From the NCBI GenBank assembly GCA_902606115.1, contig CACLFM010000001.1, forward strand, positions 1 to 64,000: a stretch of 64,000 nt of DNA, written 5' to 3'. Source of the DNA: an uncultured Pelagibacteraceae bacterium (GTDB taxonomy: Bacteria > Pseudomonadota > Alphaproteobacteria > Pelagibacterales > Pelagibacteraceae). Within the stretch, counting starts at the first letter, position 1. Each line of letters opens with the position of its first letter. A program made the translations under genes and the position numbers. Of this stretch, positions 38,086 to 46,241 are shown one piece after another. The notes under the pieces were generated by a model that was not told the DNA's origin, ran no database searches, and worked only from the letters and a program-made list of their open reading frames with translations.

Positions 38086-38916
38086 TTATATAGTTTTAGA
38101 CAAAACAGACCAATATTTTGGGTAATTTTTTCTAAATTTTATAACACTATTTATAATAGAATTTTTAGATTTAGAATAGGCGACAAAACATGACCCTGAT
38201 CCTGTCATTTTAACAAACTTAATACCTGGCTGATTTTTAACAAATTTAATTGGTTTTTTTAATTCTGGATATTTTTTTATAACGATTTCCTCTAAATCGT
38301 TTTTTAAATCATCTAGATTATCGAGCCTCTTATTAAGATTTTTTAATGGTTTTGAAAATTTTTTAACTTTAGAAAAAATAGACTTTGTCGAGCATCCATA
38401 TTTTGGCATGAATAGCAATAAAAAATATTTTGTCATTTTATTTAATGTTTTTATTCTGTTATTGCTATTTAAGTACATTGTGTTTTTACAAAAGCCTAAC
38501 TTAACATCCTGCCCAATAGAGTCACATAAGTTTTTTAATTTCTTCTTATCGATTTTAATTATTTTTTTTTGAATTAAAATTTTGATTAAAGTAGCAGCAT
38601 TCATAGATCCACCGCCCATTCCCGATTTTGATGGTATATTTTTTTTAATTGACACTAAATATTTTTTTTTTAGCAATTTTTTTTTGTCCAAAATACTTAA
38701 AGTTTTGTGAATTGTATTTCGACTAGAAATTTTTTTGGAAAATTCTCCTGTAAATAAAATCTTATGACTTCGGTATTTTATTTGCTTAAGAGTGACCTCA
38801 TCGTGAAGCGAAATAAGTGATATTATGCTTTGTAATTTGTGAAATTTTCTGTTTTTGCCTGTAATATTTAAATTTAAATTTATCTTTGCATGAGATTTTA
38901 CTGAATTCTTGTTCAT
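38086..38916 (-). CDS. ispE: 4-diphosphocytidyl-2-C-methyl-D-erythritol kinase IspE
   Basis: A 276-residue GHMP kinase of the MEP isoprenoid pathway that phosphorylates CDP-methylerythritol. The N-terminal SHAKINLNLNITGK (8-21), the ATP loop IPSKSGMGGGSMNAAT and the C-terminal KMTGSGSCFVAYS are conserved. The sequence is heavily Lys/Ile-rich and more divergent than its neighbours. It follows the TPR gene by 24 bases and precedes tRNA-Gln. Together with ispH in this window it supplies the isopentenyl units used for ubiquinone, haem a and carotenoids. Confidence 0.93.
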   Translation of the reverse strand: MNKNSVKSHAKINLNLNITGKNRKFHKLQSIISLISLHDEVTLKQIKYRSHKILFTGEFSKKISSRNTIHKTLSILDKKKLLKKKYLVSIKKNIPSKSGMGGGSMNAATLIKILIQKKIIKIDKKKLKNLCDSIGQDVKLGFCKNTMYLNSNNRIKTLNKMTKYFLLLFMPKYGCSTKSIFSKVKKFSKPLKNLNKRLDNLDDLKNDLEEIVIKKYPELKKPIKFVKNQPGIKFVKMTGSGSCFVAYSKSKNSIINSVIKFRKNYPKYWSVLSKTI

Positions 38917-38940
38917 AGTATTTGATTTATTAATAGAAAA

Positions 38941-40608
38941 TTATAATCCAAAAACTAATTTTTTTTCAATTTTTTTTTTTAATTCTTTTTCTGTATCATC
39001 TAATTTTAAAACCCCATTCCAAAAATATCTTGCTTGCACTTTTTTGTTAAGTTTCCATAATACATCGCCATAATGGTCGTTAACAATTGGATCATATGGC
39101 ATTAACTTTACAGCTTTTTCAAGATATTTTTTTGCATTCATGAAATCTCCGATTAAATAATACGCCCATCCAATTGAGTCTGTTATATAAGGATCATTTT
39201 CTCTTAAACTATATGCCTTCTTGAGCATACCCATTGCATCAGGAATTTTGTAAGATCTTTCAAGCCAACTATATCCAAGATAATTTAAAACATAAGGTTC
39301 ATTAGAAACTATACTAAGAGATTCTAATAAATCTTCATCAGCTTTTAAATAATCTTTTTTTCTTTCATAACTAGTTCCTCTTTTATATAAAAGATCAGAA
39401 TATTCCTCAGCACTGTAATTTGAATATTCTATTAAATTTGAATAAATATCTATTGCACCTTCATAATCTTGGAAGTTTCTTAATATATTAGCCATATCAA
39501 ACAAAACTTTGTTAGATGGTTTTTGTATTTTTTTATATTCTCTTTTAATAAATCTAAGAGCACTACTTTCATCTTTAGTTTCTTGAATGATTGAAGCAGT
39601 TTTTTTTAATTTAAACCAAGTATATATTGCGTTGTCTTTATCAATATTATCCAACTCATTTTCTACCAATTTATATTTTTTAGTATCCATGTAATTTTCT
39701 ACTAGTAATGTTGAATTTAGTGTAAATTCTGTATTAAGATATTTTGATAACATGATATAAAAGTTTGAGTCTTTGAACAAACTTTGAGACGCATAAAGAT
39801 TTGCAATTAGATAAAAAAATTCGGCAATTATGTCTTTCTCATTTTTGCAAGAAAATAAATCATTTAACTTTTTGTATTTTTTTTTTTCTATCCAATTTAC
39901 TGATTGGGCTACTATTAATGGTTTGTTAAGTTGATTAATATCCTTTAAAACCAAATCAATTTTACTAATTTTTTTTTTCTCTATTAAATAATCTAAGTAA
40001 AAATATATGTATCTTGAACTACTTCCATCATATGCAATAAATTCTTCAAATCTTTTATCTGTATTTTCCAAGTCTAAATAACAGCTTAAAAAGGCTAAAC
40101 TTATATCATCTAATTCCGCAAAATTATTATTTTTATAACTTTTAATGTTTTTATTTTTAAAAACTTCTAAATAATTTCTTAAAACTTTCGTAAGAATAAT
40201 GTGATACCTATTATTTGGATTAATTAATCTTTCTATATTTTTTAAATTAGAGTTACTTTTTTCAAAATTTTTGTTTATTACGTTATCTACTAGAAGAATC
40301 AGTTCCTTTTCCAAAAAAAAATAGTTGTTCTCAGAGGATCTAATTTTTTTTATTGCAATATCAATCTTTTCATTTGCAACCAGTGATTTTATATATTTTT
40401 TAAAATATTCCTCATGTTTGTTGTTTAAAATCTTAGAATTTTCTAAGAATTTTAAGGAATTTTTTGCATCATTATTATTTATAGATAGTATTGCTGAAAA
40501 ATAATTTGACAAATTTTTTTGGTCAAATTTTTCTATATCACTTATTTTAGAAAATAATGATGTCTGATATAATAAAAATATTATAAAAAAATAAAAGCAT
40601 TTTTGCAT
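38941..40608 (-). CDS. Secreted or membrane-anchored TPR protein
   Basis: A 555-residue protein with an N-terminal signal-like segment (CFYFFIIFLLYQTSLF, residues 4-19) and tetratricopeptide repeats, clearest in the last third: YEGAIDIYSNLIEYSN, SDLLYKRGTSYERKKDYLKADEDLLESL, YVLNYLGYSWLERSYKIPDAMGMLKKAY, and YYLIGDFMNAKKYLEKAVKLMPYDP. It resembles the tetratricopeptide proteins found before ispE in many alphaproteobacteria. A periplasmic scaffold for envelope protein assembly is plausible. The middle (about 60-330) has no clear motif. It is divergent from the UDG gene across only 11 bases. Confidence 0.8.
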   Translation of the reverse strand: MQKCFYFFIIFLLYQTSLFSKISDIEKFDQKNLSNYFSAILSINNNDAKNSLKFLENSKILNNKHEEYFKKYIKSLVANEKIDIAIKKIRSSENNYFFLEKELILLVDNVINKNFEKSNSNLKNIERLINPNNRYHIILTKVLRNYLEVFKNKNIKSYKNNNFAELDDISLAFLSCYLDLENTDKRFEEFIAYDGSSSRYIYFYLDYLIEKKKISKIDLVLKDINQLNKPLIVAQSVNWIEKKKYKKLNDLFSCKNEKDIIAEFFYLIANLYASQSLFKDSNFYIMLSKYLNTEFTLNSTLLVENYMDTKKYKLVENELDNIDKDNAIYTWFKLKKTASIIQETKDESSALRFIKREYKKIQKPSNKVLFDMANILRNFQDYEGAIDIYSNLIEYSNYSAEEYSDLLYKRGTSYERKKDYLKADEDLLESLSIVSNEPYVLNYLGYSWLERSYKIPDAMGMLKKAYSLRENDPYITDSIGWAYYLIGDFMNAKKYLEKAVKLMPYDPIVNDHYGDVLWKLNKKVQARYFWNGVLKLDDTEKELKKKIEKKLVFGL

Positions 40609-40619
40609 TTATTTAACAT

Positions 40620-41315
40620 ATGACTAAAAATAATTTAAATCAAAGAAATAAATTAGAAAATTACTTATTCAAACCTAAGTTTGATTACGAAAATAAACCA
40701 ATTAACAGATTCGAAAAGGATAAAATTTTTAATAATAAATTAGAACTATTAAAAAAATTAAAATCAAAAATTGAAAATTTACAAGAATGTGAGCTAAAAA
40801 ATAATGCTAGTAAAATTGTATTTGGTGATGGTAATACAGAGAGTCCATTAATGATTATAGGTGAAGGCCCAGGTCAGAAAGAGGACGAGCTAGGCAAACC
40901 ATTTGTGGGTGACGCGGGTATCTTGTTAAATAAAATGCTCGCAGCAATTAATATAAATAGGAAAGATATTTATATTACTAACGTTGTAAATTATAGACCA
41001 CCTTCAAATAGAAAACCTGAGACGAAAGAAATTAAAAGATATACTGAATTTTTATATGAACATGTTGATATTGTTAAACCAAAAATCCTTATTTTATTGG
41101 GCAGCACTGCAATGGAAGCATTTTTTGGATCAAATTTAAAAATATCCAAAGAGAGAGGCGTATGGAAAGAAATACTTATTAAAGACATTACTTTTTTAAC
41201 AATGGTAACCTTTCATCCAGCATATTTACTAAGACAAGGTGATCAAAAAAAACATTCTTGGATAGATTTAAAAGAAATAAGAAAAAAAATTGATGAACTT
41301 AAAATCAATATTTAA
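40620..41315 (+). CDS. Uracil-DNA glycosylase, family 4-like, without the Fe-S cysteines
   Basis: A 231-residue uracil-DNA glycosylase that would start base-excision repair of deaminated cytosine. Motif 1 GEGPGQKEDELGKPFVG, motif NVVNYRPPSNRKP and motif 3 FHPAYLLRQ are present. Classical family 4 enzymes bind a 4Fe-4S cluster through four Cys. Here only one Cys near the first pair (QECELK) remains, and the two in the NVVxC and later positions are Tyr. Related alphaproteobacterial proteins also appear to lack these cysteines, so this may be a lineage trait. The gene overlaps rnhB by 23 bases. Confidence 0.88.
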   Translation: MTKNNLNQRNKLENYLFKPKFDYENKPINRFEKDKIFNNKLELLKKLKSKIENLQECELKNNASKIVFGDGNTESPLMIIGEGPGQKEDELGKPFVGDAGILLNKMLAAININRKDIYITNVVNYRPPSNRKPETKEIKRYTEFLYEHVDIVKPKILILLGSTAMEAFFGSNLKISKERGVWKEILIKDITFLTMVTFHPAYLLRQGDQKKHSWIDLKEIRKKIDELKINI

Positions 41316-41889
41316 AATAAAAAAGAACATAGCAGGTGTTGATGAAGTAGGTAGAGGGAGTTTAATAGGACCCGTTTATGCATCTGCGGTAATTTTAAAA
41401 AAAAACTGTGATATAAAAAAATTAAAAGACTCAAAAAAATTAACCAAGAAAGAACGTGGAGTTTTAAACAAATATATAAAAAAAAATTCTTATTGGTCTA
41501 TAGCGTCTGCTTCAAGAAAGGAGATAGAGAAATTAAACATTTTAAATGCTTCTTTGCTAGCCATGCAAAGGGCAATTAAAAAATTAAAAAAAAAACCTAG
41601 TATAGTATTAATTGATGGAAACCATATCCCGGTTATGAAAAATTATAATATAAAATACGTAATTAAGGGTGATCAAAAAATACCTCAGATCTCAGCAGCC
41701 TCAATAATTGCCAAAGTTTCTAGAGACAGTTTAATGAAAAAAATCTCAAAGAATTTTTTGAAATATCAATGGAATAAAAATTGTGGATATGGAACAAAAG
41801 TTCATATTCAAGCAATTAGAAAATTTGGTATAACAAAGCATCACAGACGAACTTTTAAGCCTATACACAACATATTGATTTCAAAATAA
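41293..41889 (+). CDS. rnhB: Ribonuclease HII
   Basis: RNase HII removes RNA from DNA-RNA hybrids and starts ribonucleotide excision. The active-site signature AGVDEVGRGSLIGPVYA places the first acidic pair at Asp17 and Glu18. The third and fourth acidic residues fall in VLIDGNHIP and SRDSLMK, and the C-terminal CGYGTKVHIQAI and HHRRTFKP are conserved. I start at ATG 41293 (198 residues); a TTG one codon earlier is possible but less likely. It starts inside the UDG gene. ccrM follows after 80 bases. Confidence 0.95.
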   Translation: MNLKSIFKIKKNIAGVDEVGRGSLIGPVYASAVILKKNCDIKKLKDSKKLTKKERGVLNKYIKKNSYWSIASASRKEIEKLNILNASLLAMQRAIKKLKKKPSIVLIDGNHIPVMKNYNIKYVIKGDQKIPQISAASIIAKVSRDSLMKKISKNFLKYQWNKNCGYGTKVHIQAIRKFGITKHHRRTFKPIHNILISK

Positions 41890-41927
41890 TTATAAACACA
41901 ATTAATCTAAAATAATTCAATCATAAG

Positions 41928-41956
41928 TTGACGTCGAGTCCTGCCTAGAGTCTAAT
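41928..41956 (+). promoter_or_regulatory. Candidate ccrM promoter with two GANTC sites
   Basis: TTGACG (41928-41933) and TCTAAT (41951-41956) are 17 bases apart and would drive ccrM. Two GAGTC sequences, substrates of CcrM-type methylases, lie inside this span: 41936-41940 just after the -35, and 41948-41952 overlapping the -10. GANTC is rare in AT-rich DNA, so two copies within 17 bases are unlikely to be random. Methylation could therefore feed back on ccrM transcription. Confidence 0.5.
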
Positions 41957-41969
41957 AATTTTTTTTAAA

Positions 41970-43052
41970 ATGAATGAGTTAAATTTAAAAAATAGGATTA
42001 TAAATGGGGACAGTCTTAAAGAGCTGAAAAAAATCCCTAATGAAAGTTTCGATTTAATTTTTGCAGACCCACCTTACAATTTACAATTAAAAAATAAACT
42101 TACTAGACCAGATAGATCTAAGGTGATCGCAGTAAATGATAAATGGGATCAGTTTGAAAACTTTAAAAAATACGACGATTTTACATATGCGTGGCTTGGT
42201 GAATGTAAAAGAGTTTTAAAAAAAAATGGAGCTATTTGGGTAATTGGCAGTTATCACAATATTTTCAGAGTTGGAACAGCTATTCAAAATTTGGGTTTTT
42301 GGATATTAAATGATGTCATATGGAATAAAAAAAATCCAATGCCTAATTTTAGAGGAACACGATTTACTAACGCTCACGAAACCTTAATTTGGGCGTCAAA
42401 GTCTGAAAAGTCTAAATACACTTTTAACTATCAATCTTTAAAATGTTTAAATGATGATTTACAAATGAGATCAAATTGGGAACTACCTATTTGTAATGGA
42501 TCAGAGAGACTAAAAAAAAATGGTAAAAAAGTTCACTCAACTCAAAAACCTGAAGCTTTATTACATAGAATTTTATTAGCTACTTCTAACAAAAATGAAT
42601 TGATTTTAGATCCCTTCTTAGGTTCGGGAACAACTGCAACAGTAGCTAAAAAATTAGGTAGAAATTATTACGGAATTGAAAAGGAAAAAACTTATTTTAA
42701 AGCTGCAGAAAGAAGATTAAAGAAAACAAAACCTATAGAAGATGATTATTTAGATACTCTAAAGAACGGCAGATCTAAACCAAGAGTACCTTTTGGTTCA
42801 TTAGTTGAATTAGGAATAATTAAACCAGGTACTAATATTTTTGATAATAAAAAGAAGATTACTGCAAAAATAATGGCTGATGGGAGCATCAAACATGCTC
42901 AAGCAGAGGGCTCAATTCATAAAGTGGCAGCTACTATTTTAGGTGCCGAAAGCTGTAATGGTTGGACTTATTGGCATTGTGAATTAGGAAGTAACTTTGT
43001 GCCGATAGATGACTTAAGGCAGAAGTTCCTTAATAAAAGGGATTGGGTTTAA
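41970..43052 (+). CDS. ccrM: CcrM-type DNA adenine methyltransferase (GANTC)
   Basis: A 360-residue beta-class N6-adenine methyltransferase. Target motif DPPYNL is at 33-38 and the SAM-binding DPFLGSGTT at 214-222, the order expected for beta class. The C-terminal domain (about 270-360, with SIHKVAATILGAESCNGWTYWH) is the RAMA-type extension that marks CcrM proteins and separates it from restriction enzymes. In Caulobacter CcrM methylates GANTC late in replication and controls cell-cycle genes; the same target here is inferred from family. There is no restriction nuclease next to it. The end overlaps the convergent FAD monooxygenase gene by 4 bases. Confidence 0.94.
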   Translation: MNELNLKNRIINGDSLKELKKIPNESFDLIFADPPYNLQLKNKLTRPDRSKVIAVNDKWDQFENFKKYDDFTYAWLGECKRVLKKNGAIWVIGSYHNIFRVGTAIQNLGFWILNDVIWNKKNPMPNFRGTRFTNAHETLIWASKSEKSKYTFNYQSLKCLNDDLQMRSNWELPICNGSERLKKNGKKVHSTQKPEALLHRILLATSNKNELILDPFLGSGTTATVAKKLGRNYYGIEKEKTYFKAAERRLKKTKPIEDDYLDTLKNGRSKPRVPFGSLVELGIIKPGTNIFDNKKKITAKIMADGSIKHAQAEGSIHKVAATILGAESCNGWTYWHCELGSNFVPIDDLRQKFLNKRDWV

Positions 43053-44197
43053 TGTTTTCTATAAATTTTACCGAGATAGCTTTCTAAAAATTTTTTATTT
43101 TTTACTAATCTTTTTAAAAAAAAATTTCTAAAAAACCTAGTTAAAGGATTAGATAAATGAAATGCAAATTGATTAAGTTTTGACCTGATATTTACCATTT
43201 TGGTTTTGCTTGCTCTGTTTTTAAAATATGTATTTTCCATATTTTTTTCTATACTTTCGAATAATTCATAAGCACCCTCTATTGATTGAGATGCTCCTTG
43301 TGCAAATGATGGTGGAAAAGCAAAAAAAGCATCACCTATTAAATGAATATTGTTATTCTGTATTTTTAAAAACTTATCACTCACAAACACTGGAAATATT
43401 TTTAATTCCTTAATATCTGCAAAAAATTCTTTAAATTCGTGAGGAACATTTTCTAAAATTTTGTTGATAAAAGAACTCTCACTAAATAATGAATAATTTC
43501 CTTGTTCATTTAATGAAAGAGCATGTTTCATAATAGCAATAAAATTTAAATCGCCACTAGAGTTTAATGGGTAAATAACTTGATGGAAGTTTGGACCTAA
43601 AAACAAAGCTATATTTTTGTTATCCACATTTTCAGGAAATTTAGTCAATTTGCCTCTGATTGCTAATGTGTCGTTATATTTGGGTATTATTTTGTTATTT
43701 GAGATTAAACTTTTACTCTTGGAAAAAACTCCATCAGCAATAATCAAGTAATCACATTCTTCAGTTTCATTATTCTCAAAAGAAATCTTAATTTTTTTTT
43801 CTTGGTCATTTATTTTTGAAATTTCAAAACCAGTTTTTATTACGTCATCCAAATCGTTTTTTAAAAAATTTATTAAAGTTGATCTTTTTAATGTAGTATA
43901 CTCGCTGTCATCTGTATTGAACTCTGTAATGTCTAGATCACAAATTTTATTTGAATGTTTAACTGAAAAAAAATCTATTTTTTCAGGAGTGAATTTTTGA
44001 TTGTCAGATAATTTACTAAATCCAATTCCATTAAGAAGCTTAACACTATTTACTGAAAGTTGAATACCGTAGCCTTTTTCTAAATTAATAGTGTCATTTT
44101 TTTCATAGATTGTAATTTCATAATTTGAACTTTTTTTAAAAAGATTGGCAATATATAATCCTGAGATACCCGCTCCAATTATTGCAATTTTTTTCAT
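43049..44197 (-). CDS. FAD-dependent monooxygenase of the UbiH/salicylate-hydroxylase group
   Basis: A 382-residue flavoprotein aromatic-hydroxylase-type enzyme. The Rossmann GxGxxG is AIIGAGISGLYIA (4-16), the DG motif CDYLIIADGVFS is in the middle (about 147-158), and the GD motif HLIGDAFFAFPPSFAQGASQ lies near 276-295. It is the right size for a UbiH/UbiI-like ubiquinone hydroxylase or for a salicylate hydroxylase-like enzyme. The substrate cannot be assigned. It sits directly after mutY (shared base), and its end overlaps ccrM by 4 bases. Confidence 0.8.
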   Translation of the reverse strand: MKKIAIIGAGISGLYIANLFKKSSNYEITIYEKNDTINLEKGYGIQLSVNSVKLLNGIGFSKLSDNQKFTPEKIDFFSVKHSNKICDLDITEFNTDDSEYTTLKRSTLINFLKNDLDDVIKTGFEISKINDQEKKIKISFENNETEECDYLIIADGVFSKSKSLISNNKIIPKYNDTLAIRGKLTKFPENVDNKNIALFLGPNFHQVIYPLNSSGDLNFIAIMKHALSLNEQGNYSLFSESSFINKILENVPHEFKEFFADIKELKIFPVFVSDKFLKIQNNNIHLIGDAFFAFPPSFAQGASQSIEGAYELFESIEKNMENTYFKNRASKTKMVNIRSKLNQFAFHLSNPLTRFFRNFFLKRLVKNKKFLESYLGKIYRKH

Positions 44198-45177
44198 TAA
44201 TTTCTCTCCAGATATTTAACTACTTTTTTAGTGAATGTTGGCAACATGTAAATATTAAGTTTTCTTTGATCAATCCAATACGATGAAGGAAATTTTTTAT
44301 TATTTTTTAAATTTAATATTTTTATATTCATATTCATATTAGACATTTTAATATTAAGATCTTTGTTAAATTTTTTTGGCTTATGTAATTCTTCCATAGG
44401 AAAAATTCTTAAATTTTTTAAAAAATTAAATTTGGTATTTTTAATTAATAAATATTTTTGGTCCTTTTTATAAACCTTAAGTATAAAATATTTATCTTTA
44501 TACTTTTTTGAGTTTTTTGTTAAATTAAATTCTTTTTTTTTAAAGGATTTGCATTTATTAGTTATCGGACATTGATAGCACATGGGATTGTTATGTTTGC
44601 AAATTAAAGCACCAAATTCCATAAGTGCCTGAGCATAATCACTTGACCGATTTGAAAATCCTAATACAGATTTTTTTTCAATTAAATTTTCTTTCTGAAT
44701 TTCATTTTCTTTTTTTAAATAAAGATATCTTTTTAAAATTCTTTCAACATTTCCGTCCAGTGGAATATATGGCTTATTAAATGCAATAGCTAAAATTGCA
44801 TTAGCTGTATAATCTCCAATGCCAGGTAGTGACTTTAAATCGTCAAAATTATCAGGTATTTTTCCATTAAATTTTCTGATTACAAACTGCGCTGCTTTTT
44901 TTAAGTTTCGTGCTCTTGAATAATATCCAAGACCTTCCCAAAGTTTAATTAATTTTTTGTTATCAACACTTGCAAGTTTTTTTATGTTAGGAATTTCCTT
45001 AATAAATTTGTTAAAATACGGAATAACAGTTGCAACCTTTGTTTGTTGTAACATAAATTCACTTACAAACGTGTAAAATTGTCTTTTCTGACTAGAGACA
45101 TTTTTTCGCCACGGTAATGATCTCTTATTTAAATCATACCATTTAAGAATTTTTTTTGTTACAAATTGATCTTTCAT
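44197..45177 (-). CDS. mutY: Adenine DNA glycosylase MutY
   Basis: MutY removes adenine mispaired with 8-oxoguanine. It has the N-terminal WYDLNKRSLPWRKN, the catalytic Glu helix FMLQQTKVATVIPYF, the helix-hairpin-helix LKSLPGIGDYTANAILAIAF with catalytic Asp in the stretch PYIPLDGNVERIL, and an intact Fe-S motif CKHNNPMCYQCPITNKC (C-x6-C-x2-C-x5-C). The C-terminal NUDIX-like recognition domain is present but divergent. I start at the internal Met (45177, 326 residues), directly before the conserved part; the frame extends to 45222, but that would overlap the divergent gene. The chosen start codon and the ATG of the dciA-like gene form CATATG with no base between them. Confidence 0.94.
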   Translation of the reverse strand: MKDQFVTKKILKWYDLNKRSLPWRKNVSSQKRQFYTFVSEFMLQQTKVATVIPYFNKFIKEIPNIKKLASVDNKKLIKLWEGLGYYSRARNLKKAAQFVIRKFNGKIPDNFDDLKSLPGIGDYTANAILAIAFNKPYIPLDGNVERILKRYLYLKKENEIQKENLIEKKSVLGFSNRSSDYAQALMEFGALICKHNNPMCYQCPITNKCKSFKKKEFNLTKNSKKYKDKYFILKVYKKDQKYLLIKNTKFNFLKNLRIFPMEELHKPKKFNKDLNIKMSNMNMNIKILNLKNNKKFPSSYWIDQRKLNIYMLPTFTKKVVKYLERN

Positions 45178-45654
45178 ATGCAATTTAAAAAATATACTAA
45201 GCAGAGATCTAGGAGCATTCAAGGTTTAAGATCTTTTAAAGACACTTTGCCTATAAAAGTAAAAAAAATAATTAATAAAAAAGGAAGTATATATCCTGAA
45301 ATTTTAAATAATTGGAAATATATGGTAGGCAAGGATTTGTTCAATATTTGTTATCCAAACAAATTCAAAAGTTCAAATTCATTGAGGGGCTCAACATTGG
45401 AGATTATGGTAAACAGAGGTTGCGAAGTAAATGTTGAATATTCAAAAAAAACAATTATTAATAAAATAAATTCGTTTTTTGGTTATGTTGCAGTTGAAAG
45501 ACTAAAAATAATCGCTTTTGAAAAAAATGAAAAAAATAATTTAGAGAAAATTAAAATTGTGTCAAAAAAAGATTTTTCTAAAAATTTAAAAAATATCAAA
45601 AATACGAATTTAAAAAACGCTCTTATGGATTTAATTAAATCGTATAAACAGTAG
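45178..45654 (+). CDS. DUF721 / DciA-like protein
   Basis: A 158-residue basic protein of the DUF721 family. The N-terminal core is recognised by the series ILNNWKYMVGKDLFNICYPNKF, LEIMVNRGCEVNVEYSKKTIINKINSFFGYVAVERLKII (region about 45-115). DciA proteins load the replicative helicase in bacteria that lack DnaC, so this may be a replication initiation factor; that role is known for other bacteria, not shown here. Genes for a DsbA-like protein and SMC follow, an order kept in alphaproteobacteria. The ATG at 45178 is adjacent to the divergent mutY start. A longer TTG start at 45166 exists but would lie inside mutY. Confidence 0.78.
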   Translation: MQFKKYTKQRSRSIQGLRSFKDTLPIKVKKIINKKGSIYPEILNNWKYMVGKDLFNICYPNKFKSSNSLRGSTLEIMVNRGCEVNVEYSKKTIINKINSFFGYVAVERLKIIAFEKNEKNNLEKIKIVSKKDFSKNLKNIKNTNLKNALMDLIKSYKQ

Positions 45655-46236
45655 ATGAAAAAAACTAAAATTATATTATTATTTATCTTGGGTTTGACTA
45701 TCAATTCATCTTATGCCGATACAGTAAAACCGATTATAGATGGAAATAATGATGCAAAAATAAAGATTATAATTTTTGAGTCTTTAACTTGCTCACATTG
45801 TGCTAACTTTCATAAAAATGTGTATCCAGATTTAAAAAAAGAATTTATAGACAAGGGAATTTTATCAATAGAATATAAAAGCTTTCCTCTAAATATTGCT
45901 GCTTTGAATGCTTCTAAGTTAGCACATTGCAATAATGATGGAAATTCTAAATTACTTCATTTTTTGTATGACAACCAAAGCAAGTGGGCAAATGGGTCAT
46001 CTGTTGAAGAATTAAATAAAAATTTAATTAAGACAATTAAAACTGGAAATTTTAATATAGACGACCAGAAGTGCTTGGATGACAAAATATTGGAGGATCA
46101 TGTTTTAAATGATCGAATCGAAGGAGTTAAAAAATTCAATATAAACTCAACTCCTACTCTACTAATAAACGGAAAAAAGTTCGAAAAATCAATTACATTC
46201 AAAAATTTGAAAAAAGTCATAGAAAAACTATTATAG
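45655..46236 (+). CDS. DsbA-family thiol-disulfide protein
   Basis: A 193-residue secreted thioredoxin-fold protein. Residues 1-21 form a signal peptide (IILLFILGLTINSSYA). The active site is CSHC in FESLTCSHCANFH (near residue 47), and the cis-Pro segment STPTLLING is near 165. It probably forms or shuffles disulfides in the periplasm, for example in cytochromes. The gene abuts the dciA-like stop codon, and smc follows after 5 bases. It belongs to the DsbA/DSBA-like single-domain class rather than DsbC or DsbD. Confidence 0.9.
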   Translation: MKKTKIILLFILGLTINSSYADTVKPIIDGNNDAKIKIIIFESLTCSHCANFHKNVYPDLKKEFIDKGILSIEYKSFPLNIAALNASKLAHCNNDGNSKLLHFLYDNQSKWANGSSVEELNKNLIKTIKTGNFNIDDQKCLDDKILEDHVLNDRIEGVKKFNINSTPTLLINGKKFEKSITFKNLKKVIEKLL

Positions 46237-46241
46237 TTTTA

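Noticed and set aside
45178-45222. Longer mutY N-terminus starting at 45222
   Set aside because: The added 15 residues are unlike MutY and overlap the divergent gene; the Met at 45177 begins directly before the conserved region.
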